A stretch of DNA of 64,000 nucleotides. Origin: Chryseobacterium oleae. GTDB taxonomy: Bacteria; Bacteroidota; Bacteroidia; Flavobacteriales; Weeksellaceae. This document shows positions 1 to 9,106 of this stretch, piece by piece. The position numbers and the translations under genes are program-made. The notes below the pieces were generated by a model, which was not told where the DNA came from, searched no databases, and saw only the letters and a program-made list of their open reading frames with translations. Position 1 is the stretch's first letter; each line of letters begins with the position of its first letter. The stretch lies in contig NZ_FOVD01000006.1 of NCBI RefSeq assembly GCF_900115055.1, positions 124,001-188,000 on the forward strand, given 5' to 3'.

Positions 1-1
1 A

Positions 2-1099
2 TTTTCTAAATATTTAATTCCCGCAGTCCTGTTTTTAAGCCTCCAAAGCTGCGGGCACAGTGACAAACCCGAGCAAAAAAAGACGGCTGTTTCAGCAACT
101 CCGGAAATTGAAGCCATTAATCCCAAACAGGGAGATTTTGCATCTTCCAGAACTATTCCCGGTGAGCTTCAGCCTTACCAGAAGGTTGACGTTTATGCTA
201 AAATAAGCAGCTTTGTAAAGAAATTGTATGTAGATGTCGGCAATGAAGTAAAAGCCGGACAGCTTCTCGCGACTCTGGAAGCTCCGGAACTTAATGCCCA
301 GCAAAGTGCTGCTGCCTCTGCTTTAAAATCTAAAGAAGCGATTTATATTGCCAGTAAAGCCAAGTACGACCGTTTAAAAGAAACCAGTAAGACTCCGGGA
401 ACGATTTCCGCCCTCGATCTGGAACAGGCTCTGGCGGCACAAAGATCAGACATCGCCCAGCTGGAATCAGCAAAAGCTTCTTACAGAGAGGTGATTGATG
501 TTAAAAATTATCTACAGATCAGAGCCCCTTTCAGTGGGAATATTGCGGTGAGAAATGTAAGTGCAGGAGCTTATGTAGGCCCTTCAGGAAAAGGATCTGA
601 ACTTCCTATGTTCAATCTGGTACAACAAGACAGGCTGCGTCTTATCGTCAATGTTCCTGAATTTTATACCGGCAGCCTTAATAAAGAAGGGGACATCAAA
701 TTCTCTGTACAGTCTCTTCCGGGCGAAACGTTTACCGCAAAGATATCCAGATCGGCAGGTGCTCTTGACAGCCGTTTACGCTCACAGTCTGTAGAGATGG
801 ATGTGTACAATAAAGATAAAAGACTGCTTCCGGGAATGGTAGCTAATGTGATCCTTCCTTTAAGCGAAAATAATAAGACATTATCTGTTCCTACTTCTGC
901 GGTTTTAAATTCCTCTTTAGGTGTCTTTGTGATCCGGGTTGAAAAAAATACAGCTCACTGGGTTCCGGTAACGTCAGGAATTTCAAATGGTGACACGACT
1001 ACCATCATAGGTCCTGTCACTCCGGATGATATAATTGTTAAAAGTGCCTCAGAGGAGATCAGAGACGGGCAAAGCATCAAAATAAAGCTCTCAAAATAA
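2..1099 (+). CDS. RND efflux periplasmic adaptor (membrane fusion) lipoprotein, 5' end cut by the window
   Basis: Periplasmic adaptor subunit (HlyD/MFP type) that joins an inner-membrane RND pump to an outer-membrane channel. The frame is open from base 2, so the start codon lies just outside the window. The first residues form a hydrophobic signal ending in a lipobox (LSLQSC), so the protein is probably a lipoprotein. Two lipoyl half-motifs are visible, one around VYAKISSFVKKLYVDVGNEV and one around IRAPFSGNI. Between them lies an Ala/Lys/Glu-rich alpha-hairpin, and beta-barrel and membrane-proximal domains follow. Pump and channel genes are not in the window and may lie upstream. Substrate cannot be told from sequence. 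A strong hairpin terminator follows about 105 bases downstream. Confidence 0.9.
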   Translation, partial: FSKYLIPAVLFLSLQSCGHSDKPEQKKTAVSATPEIEAINPKQGDFASSRTIPGELQPYQKVDVYAKISSFVKKLYVDVGNEVKAGQLLATLEAPELNAQQSAAASALKSKEAIYIASKAKYDRLKETSKTPGTISALDLEQALAAQRSDIAQLESAKASYREVIDVKNYLQIRAPFSGNIAVRNVSAGAYVGPSGKGSELPMFNLVQQDRLRLIVNVPEFYTGSLNKEGDIKFSVQSLPGETFTAKISRSAGALDSRLRSQSVEMDVYNKDKRLLPGMVANVILPLSENNKTLSVPTSAVLNSSLGVFVIRVEKNTAHWVPVTSGISNGDTTTIIGPVTPDDIIVKSASEEIRDGQSIKIKLSK

Positions 1100-1205
1100 G
1101 CTCTTATTGTTAAAGAATATTTGATCGCCTTTTCTCCCTAAATTTCACAAAACCTGCATATTTAAAGGAAAGTAGAATTATTTTGTTAAAGAATCATAAT
1201 AAAAA

Positions 1206-1249
1206 AAACCGCAGACTCGCCAAAAACAGGCGGTTGCGGTTTGTTTTTC
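1206..1249 (+). terminator. Rho-independent terminator after the RND adaptor gene
   Basis: Arms AAACCGC (1206-1212) and GCGGTTT (1236-1242) enclose a second short CGCC/GGCG pairing, followed by a T-rich tract. It separates the adaptor gene from the NlpC/P60 gene. Confidence 0.8.
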
Positions 1250-1334
1250 TTTAACATACTTAAATAATATGTTAAAATGTGTTAAATAAAGAACCTGACA
1301 ATAATCATATCAGGGCTCTTTTGCTCGGAATCTC

Positions 1335-1342
1335 TACTTTTG
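1335..1342 (+). promoter_or_regulatory. Putative -7 box (TACTTTTG) for the NlpC/P60 gene
   Basis: Matches the Bacteroidetes -7 consensus TAnnTTTG. No TTG lies at the usual 17-20 base spacing upstream, so support is moderate. It places the transcription start about 45 bases before the ATG at 1394. Confidence 0.45.
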
Positions 1343-1393
1343 TAATGCTTTGTGAAAATAAATATTCCTTTTAACACGGATAATCAAATATAT

Positions 1394-2104
1394 ATGAAGA
1401 AAAGAGTTTTGTTTTATTTAGTTGCTTTAGTGTCTACAGTATCAGTTCAATCTTGCGCTACAAATTATGTAGTTTCACAGCCAGCAACTTACGCTAAAGA
1501 ATACAAAACAGATGCCAAACTAGCTTCTATCGATAACAAGAAAATGGAGCAGGATAAGCAAAGACTTATCGATTCTTTTCTAGCCGAAAAGGCCGCATCT
1601 ATCGCCAACGCGAAAAAAGCCATTAAGAATTCTGAGATTGCAAAAGCAGTCAAATACAATAAAACGATCGATAATATCCTAACAGAAGCTGAAACATACC
1701 TTGGAACTCCATACAGATACGGAGGAATGACAAGAAGAGGTATTGATTGTTCAGCTTTCGTTCTTTCTGTATTCGGAGCAGCAGCGGGGCTTAGCTTACC
1801 AAGAGTAGCAGCTTCTCAGGCTCAGGAAGGGGAAAGTATTGAAAAAGGAGACCTTCAGAAAGGAGACTTAATCTTCTTTTCACACGGAAGAAGAATTTCT
1901 CACGTAGGTATCGTAGAAAGTGTAACTGAAGAAGGAGAAATCAAATTCATCCACGCAGCCACTTCTAAAGGGGTAATGATCTCATCGCTGAATGATTCTT
2001 ACTGGGGACCCAAATTCAGGTTTGCAAAAAGAGTGATCAACGAGAACGGAGATGCTTATAACAACTTAGCTTCTTCTACTCCATCCACAGCGACAAGTTT
2101 TTAA
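1394..2104 (+). CDS. NlpC/P60 family lipoprotein (putative peptidoglycan endopeptidase)
   Basis: Secreted cysteine peptidase of the NlpC/P60 family, whose members cut peptide cross-links or stems in peptidoglycan. The ATG at 1394 is chosen because it begins a standard lipoprotein signal (MKKRVLFYLVALVSTVSVQSC). An in-frame ATG-like start 42 bases upstream would add hydrophilic residues before it. A Lys/Ala-rich, probably helical linker (about residues 35-95) leads to the catalytic domain. That domain has Cys119 in GIDCSAF, His170 in SHVGIVES and a later His in KFIHAAT, the usual triad arrangement. The protein is 236 residues long and monocistronic, between two terminators. The exact bond cleaved is not predictable. 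Confidence 0.9.
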   Translation: MKKRVLFYLVALVSTVSVQSCATNYVVSQPATYAKEYKTDAKLASIDNKKMEQDKQRLIDSFLAEKAASIANAKKAIKNSEIAKAVKYNKTIDNILTEAETYLGTPYRYGGMTRRGIDCSAFVLSVFGAAAGLSLPRVAASQAQEGESIEKGDLQKGDLIFFSHGRRISHVGIVESVTEEGEIKFIHAATSKGVMISSLNDSYWGPKFRFAKRVINENGDAYNNLASSTPSTATSF

Positions 2105-2129
2105 TTTTAAATAATTGATTTAAATAATG

Positions 2130-2160
2130 AAGCCATCAGATTTCTGATGGCTTTTTTATT
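2130..2160 (+). terminator. Rho-independent terminator after the NlpC/P60 gene
   Basis: Near-perfect hairpin AAGCCATCAG / CTGATGGCTT with a four-base loop, followed by a T-rich tract, 25 bases after the stop codon. Confidence 0.9.
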
Positions 2161-2167
2161 TTTATGA

Positions 2168-2475
2168 CTAACCCCGTCTTTTTGCGTTGCAAAAATCCAC
2201 CCTTTCAGAAGGGGAATAGTGGTGGGCGGGAAGTGAATTTTCGAGCCTGTAAGAAGGGTTGCTTAATTTTTCAGATGAGGGTCTGTATGAATTATAGGCT
2301 TTGGCTAAAGCCTTTATTGTAATCCTCTACATATGACGACGGGTTAAAACCCGTCGCTATTGAATAATTTGAGCATAGGTTTCAAAACATGTGAATTAAT
2401 GAAATACTATTCTTCTTCTAAACGAACTGCATTAATACAGAAGGCGGGCTAAAGCCCACCTCCATTGAGTTTTTA
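2168..2475. repeat. Cluster of REP-like palindromes in a gene-free stretch
   Basis: No gene was found between 2105 and 2533. The stretch holds a string of palindromes: TTTTTGC-GTT-GCAAAAA (2179-2195), CCCTT-TCAG-AAGGG (2200-2213), AGGCTTT-GGCT-AAAGCCT (2296-2313), CGACGGGT-TAAA-ACCCGTCG (2337-2356) and GGGCT-AA-AGCCC inside 2443-2460. The last two share a longer frame: G-rich arm, TAAA, C-rich arm, then a tract resembling CTATTGAAT or TCCATTGAG. They therefore look like copies of one repeat family. A heptamer array follows at 2513. Confidence 0.6.
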
Positions 2476-2512
2476 ATGAAATAACCGGAAGAGATTTTCC
2501 GACCTCAACCAT

Positions 2513-2540
2513 CTAACTTCTAATCTCTAGCTTCTACTCC
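2513..2540. repeat. Heptamer array (CTAnCTT-type, 7-bp period)
   Basis: Four tandem 7-base units, consensus CTAACTT, lie directly before and into the 3' end of the pentapeptide-repeat gene. On the other strand the unit reads AAGTTAG. It resembles, with a different consensus, the GGAAGnn heptamer arrays found elsewhere in the window. Confidence 0.5.
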
Positions 2541-3112
2541 CTATCGATTTCAATATCCAGTTTATAAAGAAGCCCGTGTACTTCGGAAAGTGAAAACTTA
2601 GCCTTTTTAAGCCTGTTTACGGCAGGATCTATGGAATAATTGAAGGAGGTTCTGAAATCTGCTTTTTCAAGGTTTGTACGGTCGAAAATAGCACCGGACA
2701 GGTCACAGTTTTTGAATACTGAATGAGACAGATCACATTCAGCAAAATCGGTTTCTATTAATTTGGAATTTCTGAATAGGGTCTTTTTAACCGAAGTATT
2801 ATAAAATACCGCATTGTTGAGAGCGCATCCATCAAAAGTAAATGAAAGTCCAAAGCCGTTGCACTCACTGAACTGGAGCCCTAACATTTTACATTCTTTA
2901 AAAGTAACGGTACGGAACGCTGTTTTAACCAGTTTTGCCATACTCAGATTGCAACCGATAAACTCACAGTCTGTGAAACTGAAATCTGAAAGATCCGCGT
3001 ATTCAAAGCTGCAATTTCTGAAGATACAGTTTTCATATTCGCCTGTTTGTAGGCGTTGATCGGAAAAGATTATATTTTGGAAATCCTGATCGGAGATATA
3101 TGCCTGTTTCAT
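2534..3112 (-). CDS. Pentapeptide-repeat protein
   Basis: A 192-residue protein built largely of pentapeptide repeats with the A(D/N)LxF/CxF pattern. Examples are FEYADLSDFSFTDCEFIGC and FAECDLSHSVFKNCDLSGA. It should fold as a right-handed quadrilateral beta-helix. The C-terminal block (DPAVNRLKKAKFSLSEVHGL) matches the capping segment common in this subfamily. There is no signal peptide, so it is probably cytoplasmic. Qnr and McbG belong to the same broad fold and protect DNA gyrase by mimicking DNA, but nothing here proves that role. It lies about 80 bases after rodA on the same strand, so it may be read through from the rod-shape operon. Confidence 0.85.
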   Translation of the reverse strand: MKQAYISDQDFQNIIFSDQRLQTGEYENCIFRNCSFEYADLSDFSFTDCEFIGCNLSMAKLVKTAFRTVTFKECKMLGLQFSECNGFGLSFTFDGCALNNAVFYNTSVKKTLFRNSKLIETDFAECDLSHSVFKNCDLSGAIFDRTNLEKADFRTSFNYSIDPAVNRLKKAKFSLSEVHGLLYKLDIEIDRE

Positions 3113-3192
3113 TCTGGTATTAATTCATAAGTAGTGCTTATTAATCTTTCCAACTAATTGATACAGATTTAAGAAAGGGTAAAGCTTATACT

Positions 3193-4422
3193 TTACACCA
3201 AGCTGTTCTTATCCGAATAATTAAGTTTAAAGAAAATAAAAGTCATCATAGAAAAAGCAAGCAGCGAGCTTCCTCCGTAGCTGAAATAAGGGAGCGGAAT
3301 ACCCACAGTCGGGAAAAGCCCCATAACCATCCCTAAATTGATAGTAAAGTGCATCATCAGGATGGAAGCAAAACAATATCCAAATACCCGGTTAAAGGCT
3401 GACTTCTGCTGTTCCGCAAGATAGTAAATCCGTCCGATGTATACCATATAACACAAGACCAGAACGGCACTTCCTACAAAGCCCCATTCCTCGCCTACTG
3501 TACAGAAAATATAATCGGTTTCCTGTTCCGGAACGAATTTCCCCTGGGTTACAGATCCTTCACGGTATCCCTTTCCTAAAAGTCCACCGGATCCGATGGC
3601 AGTTTTTGAATATAATAAGTTGTACCCGGAGGTATCTCTAAATGCTTTTTCTCCTTTATAAAGAACCTCAATTCTTTCTCTCTGGTGTTTTGGTAGTTTT
3701 TCTAAAATGTATGGCGATCCGAAAGCAAGTCCGCACAGTAATATAATTGATCCTGCAATCCCTGAAATAGAGATCACGTCCCAGGACATTCTATGGTAAT
3801 TCATAGCGATCAGCACTCCGGCAATGATAACCACAGCCAATGCCACATACAAAGGAGGGACAGCAAGAGAAATCAAAAAGACTCCTGCAAATATAAATCC
3901 TACCCCAAACAGAAGACCGTTCAGTCCTTCTCGGTATAAAGCGATAAAAAATGCAATAAATACAAGCATGGAACCCACATCGGGAATCATCAGAACCACC
4001 GCTGCGGGAATACCGATAATGGCTAAAACAGTCCAGAGCGATTTTTTAACCTTTAGATTAAAATCAGGCCCGGAAACGTAGTTCGCCAGCATAAGTGCCG
4101 TTCCTATTTTTGCAAATTCAACAGGCTGCATGGTAAAGCTTCCGAATTTGTACCAGTTTTTCTGGCCCAGGATTTCTTTACCGAACGGGAAAAGTCCTAT
4201 CAAAAGTAAGACTCCTCCGATATAAATAATACCTGACATATTCTCGAAGAACTTGCTTCTTCCCACGAATATAATTAAACCAACAAACAATGAGATACAG
4301 AAGAATACCAACTGTTTTTCTCCTAATTTCTGGTCAACACTGTAAATATTAGCTATGGCAAAAATGCAAAGCAGGAAATACAGCCCCAGTCCTAGTTTAT
4401 CTATTCCTTCTGCCCACTTCAT
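3193..4422 (-). CDS. rodA: Rod-shape-determining protein RodA (SEDS peptidoglycan glycosyltransferase)
   Basis: Polytopic inner-membrane SEDS protein (409 residues, about ten membrane segments) that polymerises lipid II into glycan strands during lateral wall growth, working with PBP2. Family features include KNWYKFGSFTMQPVEFAKIG in the middle and GEEWGFVGSAVL, GIPLPYFSYGGSSLL near the C terminus. Its start codon overlaps the end of mrdA by four bases, so translation is probably coupled. It is the last gene of the minus-strand mreBCD-mrdA-rodA operon. RodA is preferred over the division paralogue FtsW because of this context. Confidence 0.95.
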   Translation of the reverse strand: MKWAEGIDKLGLGLYFLLCIFAIANIYSVDQKLGEKQLVFFCISLFVGLIIFVGRSKFFENMSGIIYIGGVLLLIGLFPFGKEILGQKNWYKFGSFTMQPVEFAKIGTALMLANYVSGPDFNLKVKKSLWTVLAIIGIPAAVVLMIPDVGSMLVFIAFFIALYREGLNGLLFGVGFIFAGVFLISLAVPPLYVALAVVIIAGVLIAMNYHRMSWDVISISGIAGSIILLCGLAFGSPYILEKLPKHQRERIEVLYKGEKAFRDTSGYNLLYSKTAIGSGGLLGKGYREGSVTQGKFVPEQETDYIFCTVGEEWGFVGSAVLVLCYMVYIGRIYYLAEQQKSAFNRVFGYCFASILMMHFTINLGMVMGLFPTVGIPLPYFSYGGSSLLAFSMMTFIFFKLNYSDKNSLV

Positions 4423-6425
4423 TGCTTTACTTTTTTAGCGTTGTTCTTTGTTTCTTCGTCTATTTTTTTCTGCAGTTTTATTTTCTGCTCCTTGATAAAA
4501 TTCAGACTGTCCAGTTTTCTTTTCACCTTAACAGAGTCTTCTTTAGGATCTTTGTACAGGCCTTTACGTTTCAGATCTGCCACCCATTGTCTTTTGTACT
4601 CAGGCATGAAGGTAGCACCGGTCATCTTCTTGTACAGGTTTTCTCTTTTCAGGTCTCCCGTAATATATTTTTCAGCGATCACCGTACAGGCTGGACCTGC
4701 CCATGTCGCACCAAATCCGGCATGTTCCATTACTGCTGCTACCACAATTCTTGGTTTATCCGCAGGAGCAATTAAAACGAAAATTGAGTTATCTTTTCCC
4801 TGAGGCACCTGTGCTGTACCTGTTTTGGCAAGCTGGGTGAAGTCGTTGGATTTCAAACTTCTTGCGGTACCTCTCAATACTACGGCTTCCATACCTTTCA
4901 GTACAGGCTCGAAGTGTTTTGGGTCTACAAGGGTCTGATGTTTTGTTTTAAATCTTTTATCCGGATTAGGTTTTCCGTCAATAGATTTAACGATATGAGG
5001 GGTGTAGAACCAGCCTTTATTGGCAATGGCAGCTACATAGTTGGCTAACTGAAGAGGTGTCACCAAGACATCTCCCTGCCCCATTCCATTGAAAATAGAA
5101 CCATTCATCGTATAATCACCTGTCCAGTCTTTTTTACCGCTTCTCTTTTCGTAAAACTTCCCGGTAGGAATTCTTCCCGGTGAACCAACGGCAATATCAT
5201 TATTCAGATATTCTCCTACCCCAAAGCTACTCATGATCTTTTTCCACTCATCCACTCCTCTGGAAGGATCTTTCGGATATTTATTCATGATGGCAATAAA
5301 GGCATGCGAGAAATAACAGTTACTGGACACCTGAATAGACGGAATCAAAGGATCTGCGCCTCCGTGTCCTTTAATTCTCAAACCTCTGTAGAAAAATCCG
5401 CCACCACATGGAAAAACGGTATTTTCATCCATTACACCCATCTGCATTCCTGCCAAAGCAGTCAGCAATTTGAAGGTAGATCCCGGAGGATAAGCCGCCT
5501 GAACAGATCGGTCAAACGTAGGTTTATTTTCGTATAATGTATCTTTCGATAATGCGTAAAGATTTTTTGATTTGTAAGGACCTGTGAATAAATTAGGATC
5601 AATGTCCGGGCCGGTTGCCATAGTCAGAATTTCTCCGTTATTAGGATCAATGGCTACAATAGCTCCGTGTTTTCCCACCAGCATTTCTTCTGCCATTCTC
5701 TGAAGATCATAATCAATGGTCAGCGTGATATCTTTTCCGGTAATAACGTCTTTATCTAGGGTTCCGTTTTTGTAAGAACCAATATTCCGAAGTTTAATAT
5801 CTTTCTGGATATACTTCATCCCTTTTACACCGCGAAGTTCTTTTTCGTAAGATTTCTCAACACCGGTTTTTCCGATAAAATCTCCCGGAAGATAGTAAAC
5901 TGAGTCTTTCTTGATTTCTCTTTCATTCACTTCACTGGTGTATCCCAAAAGGTTTCCGGAAGTTCCCACTTCATACTGACGCTGAGGTCTGGACACAATA
6001 CTGAATGCAGGATATTTGAAAATAATTTCCTGTACTCTGGCAATATCTTCTCTGCTGAGGTCCTTCAGAAAGGTCATCGGGGTCAGCTTGGAATAGTATT
6101 TTTCTTTTTTAATGATGTCAATTCTTTTGATAAAATCGGGTTTGCTGATCTGCATCAGATTACAGAATCCTAATGTATCAAAATCAGGCTTCATGAGCGC
6201 CTGTGTAAAAGATATTTCGTAAGCAGGCTGGTTTCCTACCAGGATCTTTCCGTTTCTGTCGAAAACGACACCCCTTTGTGGAATGACGTACTCAATTTTA
6301 ATGGAGGTATTAGCCGCATTTAAGGCATAACGGTCTGTAAACATCTGCAAATACGCAAGCCTCGCCACAAAAATAAGGGCGATTACGACTAAGGCAGAAA
6401 AGATTTTTAAATAACGTGTGTTCAA
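4419..6425 (-). CDS. mrdA: Penicillin-binding protein 2 (elongasome transpeptidase)
   Basis: Class B penicillin-binding protein, 668 residues, which cross-links peptidoglycan in complex with RodA. One N-terminal membrane anchor (about residues 7-27) precedes the dimerisation/pedestal domain with RGVVFDRNGKIL. The transpeptidase domain carries Ser316 in PPGSTFK (SxxK), SSN in QVSSNCYFSHAF and KTG in LAKTGTAQVPQG. The C terminus ends in a Lys/Glu-rich tail that is probably coiled. The stop overlaps rodA by four bases and the start overlaps mreD by four bases, giving a tight operon. All catalytic motifs are present. Confidence 0.95.
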   Translation of the reverse strand: MNTRYLKIFSALVVIALIFVARLAYLQMFTDRYALNAANTSIKIEYVIPQRGVVFDRNGKILVGNQPAYEISFTQALMKPDFDTLGFCNLMQISKPDFIKRIDIIKKEKYYSKLTPMTFLKDLSREDIARVQEIIFKYPAFSIVSRPQRQYEVGTSGNLLGYTSEVNEREIKKDSVYYLPGDFIGKTGVEKSYEKELRGVKGMKYIQKDIKLRNIGSYKNGTLDKDVITGKDITLTIDYDLQRMAEEMLVGKHGAIVAIDPNNGEILTMATGPDIDPNLFTGPYKSKNLYALSKDTLYENKPTFDRSVQAAYPPGSTFKLLTALAGMQMGVMDENTVFPCGGGFFYRGLRIKGHGGADPLIPSIQVSSNCYFSHAFIAIMNKYPKDPSRGVDEWKKIMSSFGVGEYLNNDIAVGSPGRIPTGKFYEKRSGKKDWTGDYTMNGSIFNGMGQGDVLVTPLQLANYVAAIANKGWFYTPHIVKSIDGKPNPDKRFKTKHQTLVDPKHFEPVLKGMEAVVLRGTARSLKSNDFTQLAKTGTAQVPQGKDNSIFVLIAPADKPRIVVAAVMEHAGFGATWAGPACTVIAEKYITGDLKRENLYKKMTGATFMPEYKRQWVADLKRKGLYKDPKEDSVKVKRKLDSLNFIKEQKIKLQKKIDEETKNNAKKVKQ

Positions 6426-6928
6426 ACTTTTTGTTTGATTTTAAATATTAATGCGTAAACAACGATAAATATAAAGGAAATTATACTTGTGATCACTACA
6501 TTAAGTAATATTTCAAAAAAACGGCTAAATTTAAAAAATTCTATATACTGCACTAAAAGCTGATGCAGGAAGATACTCGAGAACAGAAACAGCAAAAACT
6601 GCGCCCACTGGAGGGACTGAAAAGAGAAAAAGTCTGTGGAAGTATCTGTGGAAGTTCTGAAGATCAACGTTCTAAAATACGCAATCAACGTGGTTGCAAA
6701 TGCATTGATTCCCCATGAATAGAGAAATGCATCTACAGAAAGTCCTATTAAAAAGCTTAAAGCTAAAAACTGATATTTATTTCTGAAGAAGGGATAAAAC
6801 ATGACGAAAACCGGATAAAGAACCGGTGTATACTTTCCGAAAAGAGTGATCCTGTTGAGTACAAAAATCTGTAATGCAACCAGGAAGATCATGATCAATA
6901 TATCGGTAAATAAAGTCCTGCTAATCAT
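6422..6928 (-). CDS. mreD: Rod-shape-determining protein MreD
   Basis: Small polytopic inner-membrane protein (168 residues, five to six predicted membrane segments) of the elongasome. It links MreC and the SEDS/PBP2 synthases. Sequence conservation in this family is weak, so the call rests on length, hydrophobicity pattern and position between mreC and mrdA. It overlaps mreC by eight bases and mrdA by four. Confidence 0.9.
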   Translation of the reverse strand: MISRTLFTDILIMIFLVALQIFVLNRITLFGKYTPVLYPVFVMFYPFFRNKYQFLALSFLIGLSVDAFLYSWGINAFATTLIAYFRTLIFRTSTDTSTDFFSFQSLQWAQFLLFLFSSIFLHQLLVQYIEFFKFSRFFEILLNVVITSIISFIFIVVYALIFKIKQKV

Positions 6929-7775
6929 TTTCTTTTTTTATTACGGTCTGCAATGTATCCTGAATTCTCTGTACTTCGGCTTTCTTAAGATTTTTCACAA
7001 CGAATACTTTACTCAAAGCACCCATTTTTTCACTCAGCTCCACTGAGATATCCCAGAAACCGGTTTTATTATCTACAGAATATCCTGCGATGGTTCCGAT
7101 CATGACGCCTTTAGGGAAAATAGCAGATTTACCGTCTGTAACAACAGTATCTCCCACTTTTAAGGCTACATATTTAGGAATATCGGCAAGGTGCATTACT
7201 CTGGAATTATCACCATTCCACGTTAAAGTTCCAAAATATCCGGAATTTTTCAACGATGCGTTGATTCTGATTTTATTGACACTAAGAACAGACTGCACCA
7301 AAGCATAGCTGTCTGTAGAATTGATAACGATCCCCGCGATTCCTTTGGGAGCCATAACGCCCATCTGAGGAAAAACACCGTCTCTGCGGCCACGGTTGAT
7401 CGTAAAATAGTTATTTCTTCTGTTGATACTGTTAAACACGATTTCACCGTCTACAAAAGTATAGATCTGTCCACCGCCTAAAGTATCATGTACTTTTTTG
7501 AATACAGGATTCTTGGCTCCCTCTTTTCCATAAAGCTGGAGCATCAGAGATTTATTCTGAGCCACAAGATCTTCATTGATCTGTTTCAGTTTCAGATATG
7601 AAACCCCTTCATCTATATACCCCGAAATCCATGAATTCAGCGCAGCCGACTGGCCAGCTACCCATGATTTCTGCATGGCGTTTTTAGAGAATATAAGAAC
7701 CAGAGCAACAATCTGCAGGAATATAAAGAAGACAAAAAGAGCGTTCTTCGAAAATAGTCTCAGCAAAAATCCCAT
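6921..7775 (-). CDS. mreC: Rod-shape-determining protein MreC
   Basis: Bitopic membrane protein of 284 residues. A single N-terminal membrane segment (about residues 10-30) is followed by a short helical coiled coil (SYLKLKQINEDLVAQNKSL) and a periplasmic beta domain (NRGRRDGVFPQMGVMAPKGI, GDTVVTDGKSAIFPKGVMIG). MreC scaffolds PBP2-RodA and couples it to cytoplasmic MreB. It lies 28 bases downstream of mreB and overlaps mreD by eight bases. Confidence 0.95.
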   Translation of the reverse strand: MGFLLRLFSKNALFVFFIFLQIVALVLIFSKNAMQKSWVAGQSAALNSWISGYIDEGVSYLKLKQINEDLVAQNKSLMLQLYGKEGAKNPVFKKVHDTLGGGQIYTFVDGEIVFNSINRRNNYFTINRGRRDGVFPQMGVMAPKGIAGIVINSTDSYALVQSVLSVNKIRINASLKNSGYFGTLTWNGDNSRVMHLADIPKYVALKVGDTVVTDGKSAIFPKGVMIGTIAGYSVDNKTGFWDISVELSEKMGALSKVFVVKNLKKAEVQRIQDTLQTVIKKEND

Positions 7776-7803
7776 TCAGATGTATTGTCGTAAAAAGTTA
7801 AAA

Positions 7804-8829
7804 TTATTTAATTAAGAAATTGAATTTATCCATATTCTTAAGGGCAATACCGGTTCCGCGAACAACAGCTCTCAACGGATCTTCTGCTACAAATACAGGA
7901 AGACCGGTCTTTTTATGCAATCTGTCGGCAAGACCTCTTAATAAAGCACCTCCTCCAGCAAGATAGATACCTGTTTTATAAATATCAGCAGCCAGTTCCG
8001 GTGGCGTAAGAGAAAGCGTTTCCATTACCGCATCTTCAATTCTGATGATGGATTTGTCTAATGCACGCGCAATTTCTTTGTAGCCAACCATGATTTCTTT
8101 CGGCTTCCCTGTAATAAGGTCTCTACCCTGTACCGGGATATCTTCAATGTCTACATCAAGATCTTCCACTGCAGAACCTACTTCAATTTTGATTCTTTCA
8201 GCCGTTCTCTCTCCGATGTAAAGGTTATGGTGAGTTCTTAAGTAATAAGCGATATCGTTGGTAAATACGTCCCCTGCAATTTTCACAGATTTATCACATA
8301 CAATACCTCCTAAAGCTACCACTGCAATTTCCGTAGTACCACCACCTATGTCGATGATCATATTTCCTTCAGGTTTCTGTACGTCTATACCCACCCCTAT
8401 TGCAGCAGCCATTGGTTCGTAAATCAGTCTTACTTCTTTCGCGTTTACTTTCTGAGCAGAATCTCTTACCGCTCTTTTTTCAACTTCAGTAATGCCAGAA
8501 GGGATACAGATCACGATTCTCAGTGCCGGCTGTATGAATCTACCTTTAATTCCAGGAATTTTTTTGATAAATTCTTTGATCATGTGTTCAGAAGCGTGGA
8601 AATCTGCAATCACCCCATCTTTCAAAGGACGGATGGTCTTGATATCCTCGTGAGTTTTACCCTGCATATGCTTGGCCTGCTCGCCGACCGCAATGGGCCT
8701 ACCCGTAGAACGTTCAATTGCAACAATTGACGGCTGATCTATAACAATTTTATTATTATGGATGATAAGGGTATTGGCAGTACCAAGGTCTATCGCAATT
8801 TCTTGCGTAAACATATCGAATAAACTCAT
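7804..8829 (-). CDS. mreB: Rod-shape-determining actin homologue MreB
   Basis: Actin-like ATPase that polymerises under the inner membrane and positions the wall elongation machinery. The 341 residues include phosphate 1 (IDLGTANTLI), phosphate 2 (DIGGGTTEIAVVALGG) and the adenosine motif (LAGGGALLRGL), as expected for the full-length family. It is the first gene of a leftward operon mreB-mreC-mreD-mrdA-rodA. A TATCTTTG box on the minus strand (8854-8861), about 25 bases before the start codon, is the likely promoter. Confidence 0.97.
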   Translation of the reverse strand: MSLFDMFTQEIAIDLGTANTLIIHNNKIVIDQPSIVAIERSTGRPIAVGEQAKHMQGKTHEDIKTIRPLKDGVIADFHASEHMIKEFIKKIPGIKGRFIQPALRIVICIPSGITEVEKRAVRDSAQKVNAKEVRLIYEPMAAAIGVGIDVQKPEGNMIIDIGGGTTEIAVVALGGIVCDKSVKIAGDVFTNDIAYYLRTHHNLYIGERTAERIKIEVGSAVEDLDVDIEDIPVQGRDLITGKPKEIMVGYKEIARALDKSIIRIEDAVMETLSLTPPELAADIYKTGIYLAGGGALLRGLADRLHKKTGLPVFVAEDPLRAVVRGTGIALKNMDKFNFLIK

Positions 8830-8853
8830 ATTTTTCTTCTGATTTTAAGTTTA

Positions 8854-8861
8854 CAAAGATA
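8854..8861 (-). promoter_or_regulatory. Putative -7 box (TATCTTTG) of the mreB operon
   Basis: Reads CAAAGATA on the plus strand, a perfect match to TAnnTTTG on the minus strand, 25 bases before the mreB start codon. No clear -33 element is seen at the usual spacing. The rest of the 399-base gap to hemA (8830-9228) holds a heptamer array at 9107 and the hemA promoter at 9193, and no gene was found. Confidence 0.5.
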
Positions 8862-9106
8862 TAAATTTAACACTACTAAAGAAATTTAACCTGCATATAA
8901 TTTGGTTAAAATTTTATTAAAATTTATAATCTTATATTAACTTTTGCTTTAATCATTTACGGAGTCTGATTTAAACTAAAATTAATGGCAATGGGGCTTG
9001 AAGACGTAAGATACAAATCTTTGAGCCAAATACAAAGAAATCTCTCTCTTAAAAAACGATAAAATGCTGATTATAAATTATTTTCTCATCAACCGTATGA
9101 TCACCC

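Noticed and set aside
1352..1393. 5' extension of the NlpC/P60 gene
   Set aside because: It would put 14 polar residues before a lipoprotein signal that begins at 1394.
2168..2475. Possible insertion sequence or tRNA in the palindrome-rich gap
   Set aside because: There is no transposase frame, no target duplication that I can see, and none of the hairpins forms a cloverleaf with a T-loop.
3179..3196. Hairpin GTAAAG/CTTTAC as the terminator of the mre-rodA operon
   Set aside because: It is short, overlaps the rodA stop codon and has a poor T tract, so support is too weak to list.
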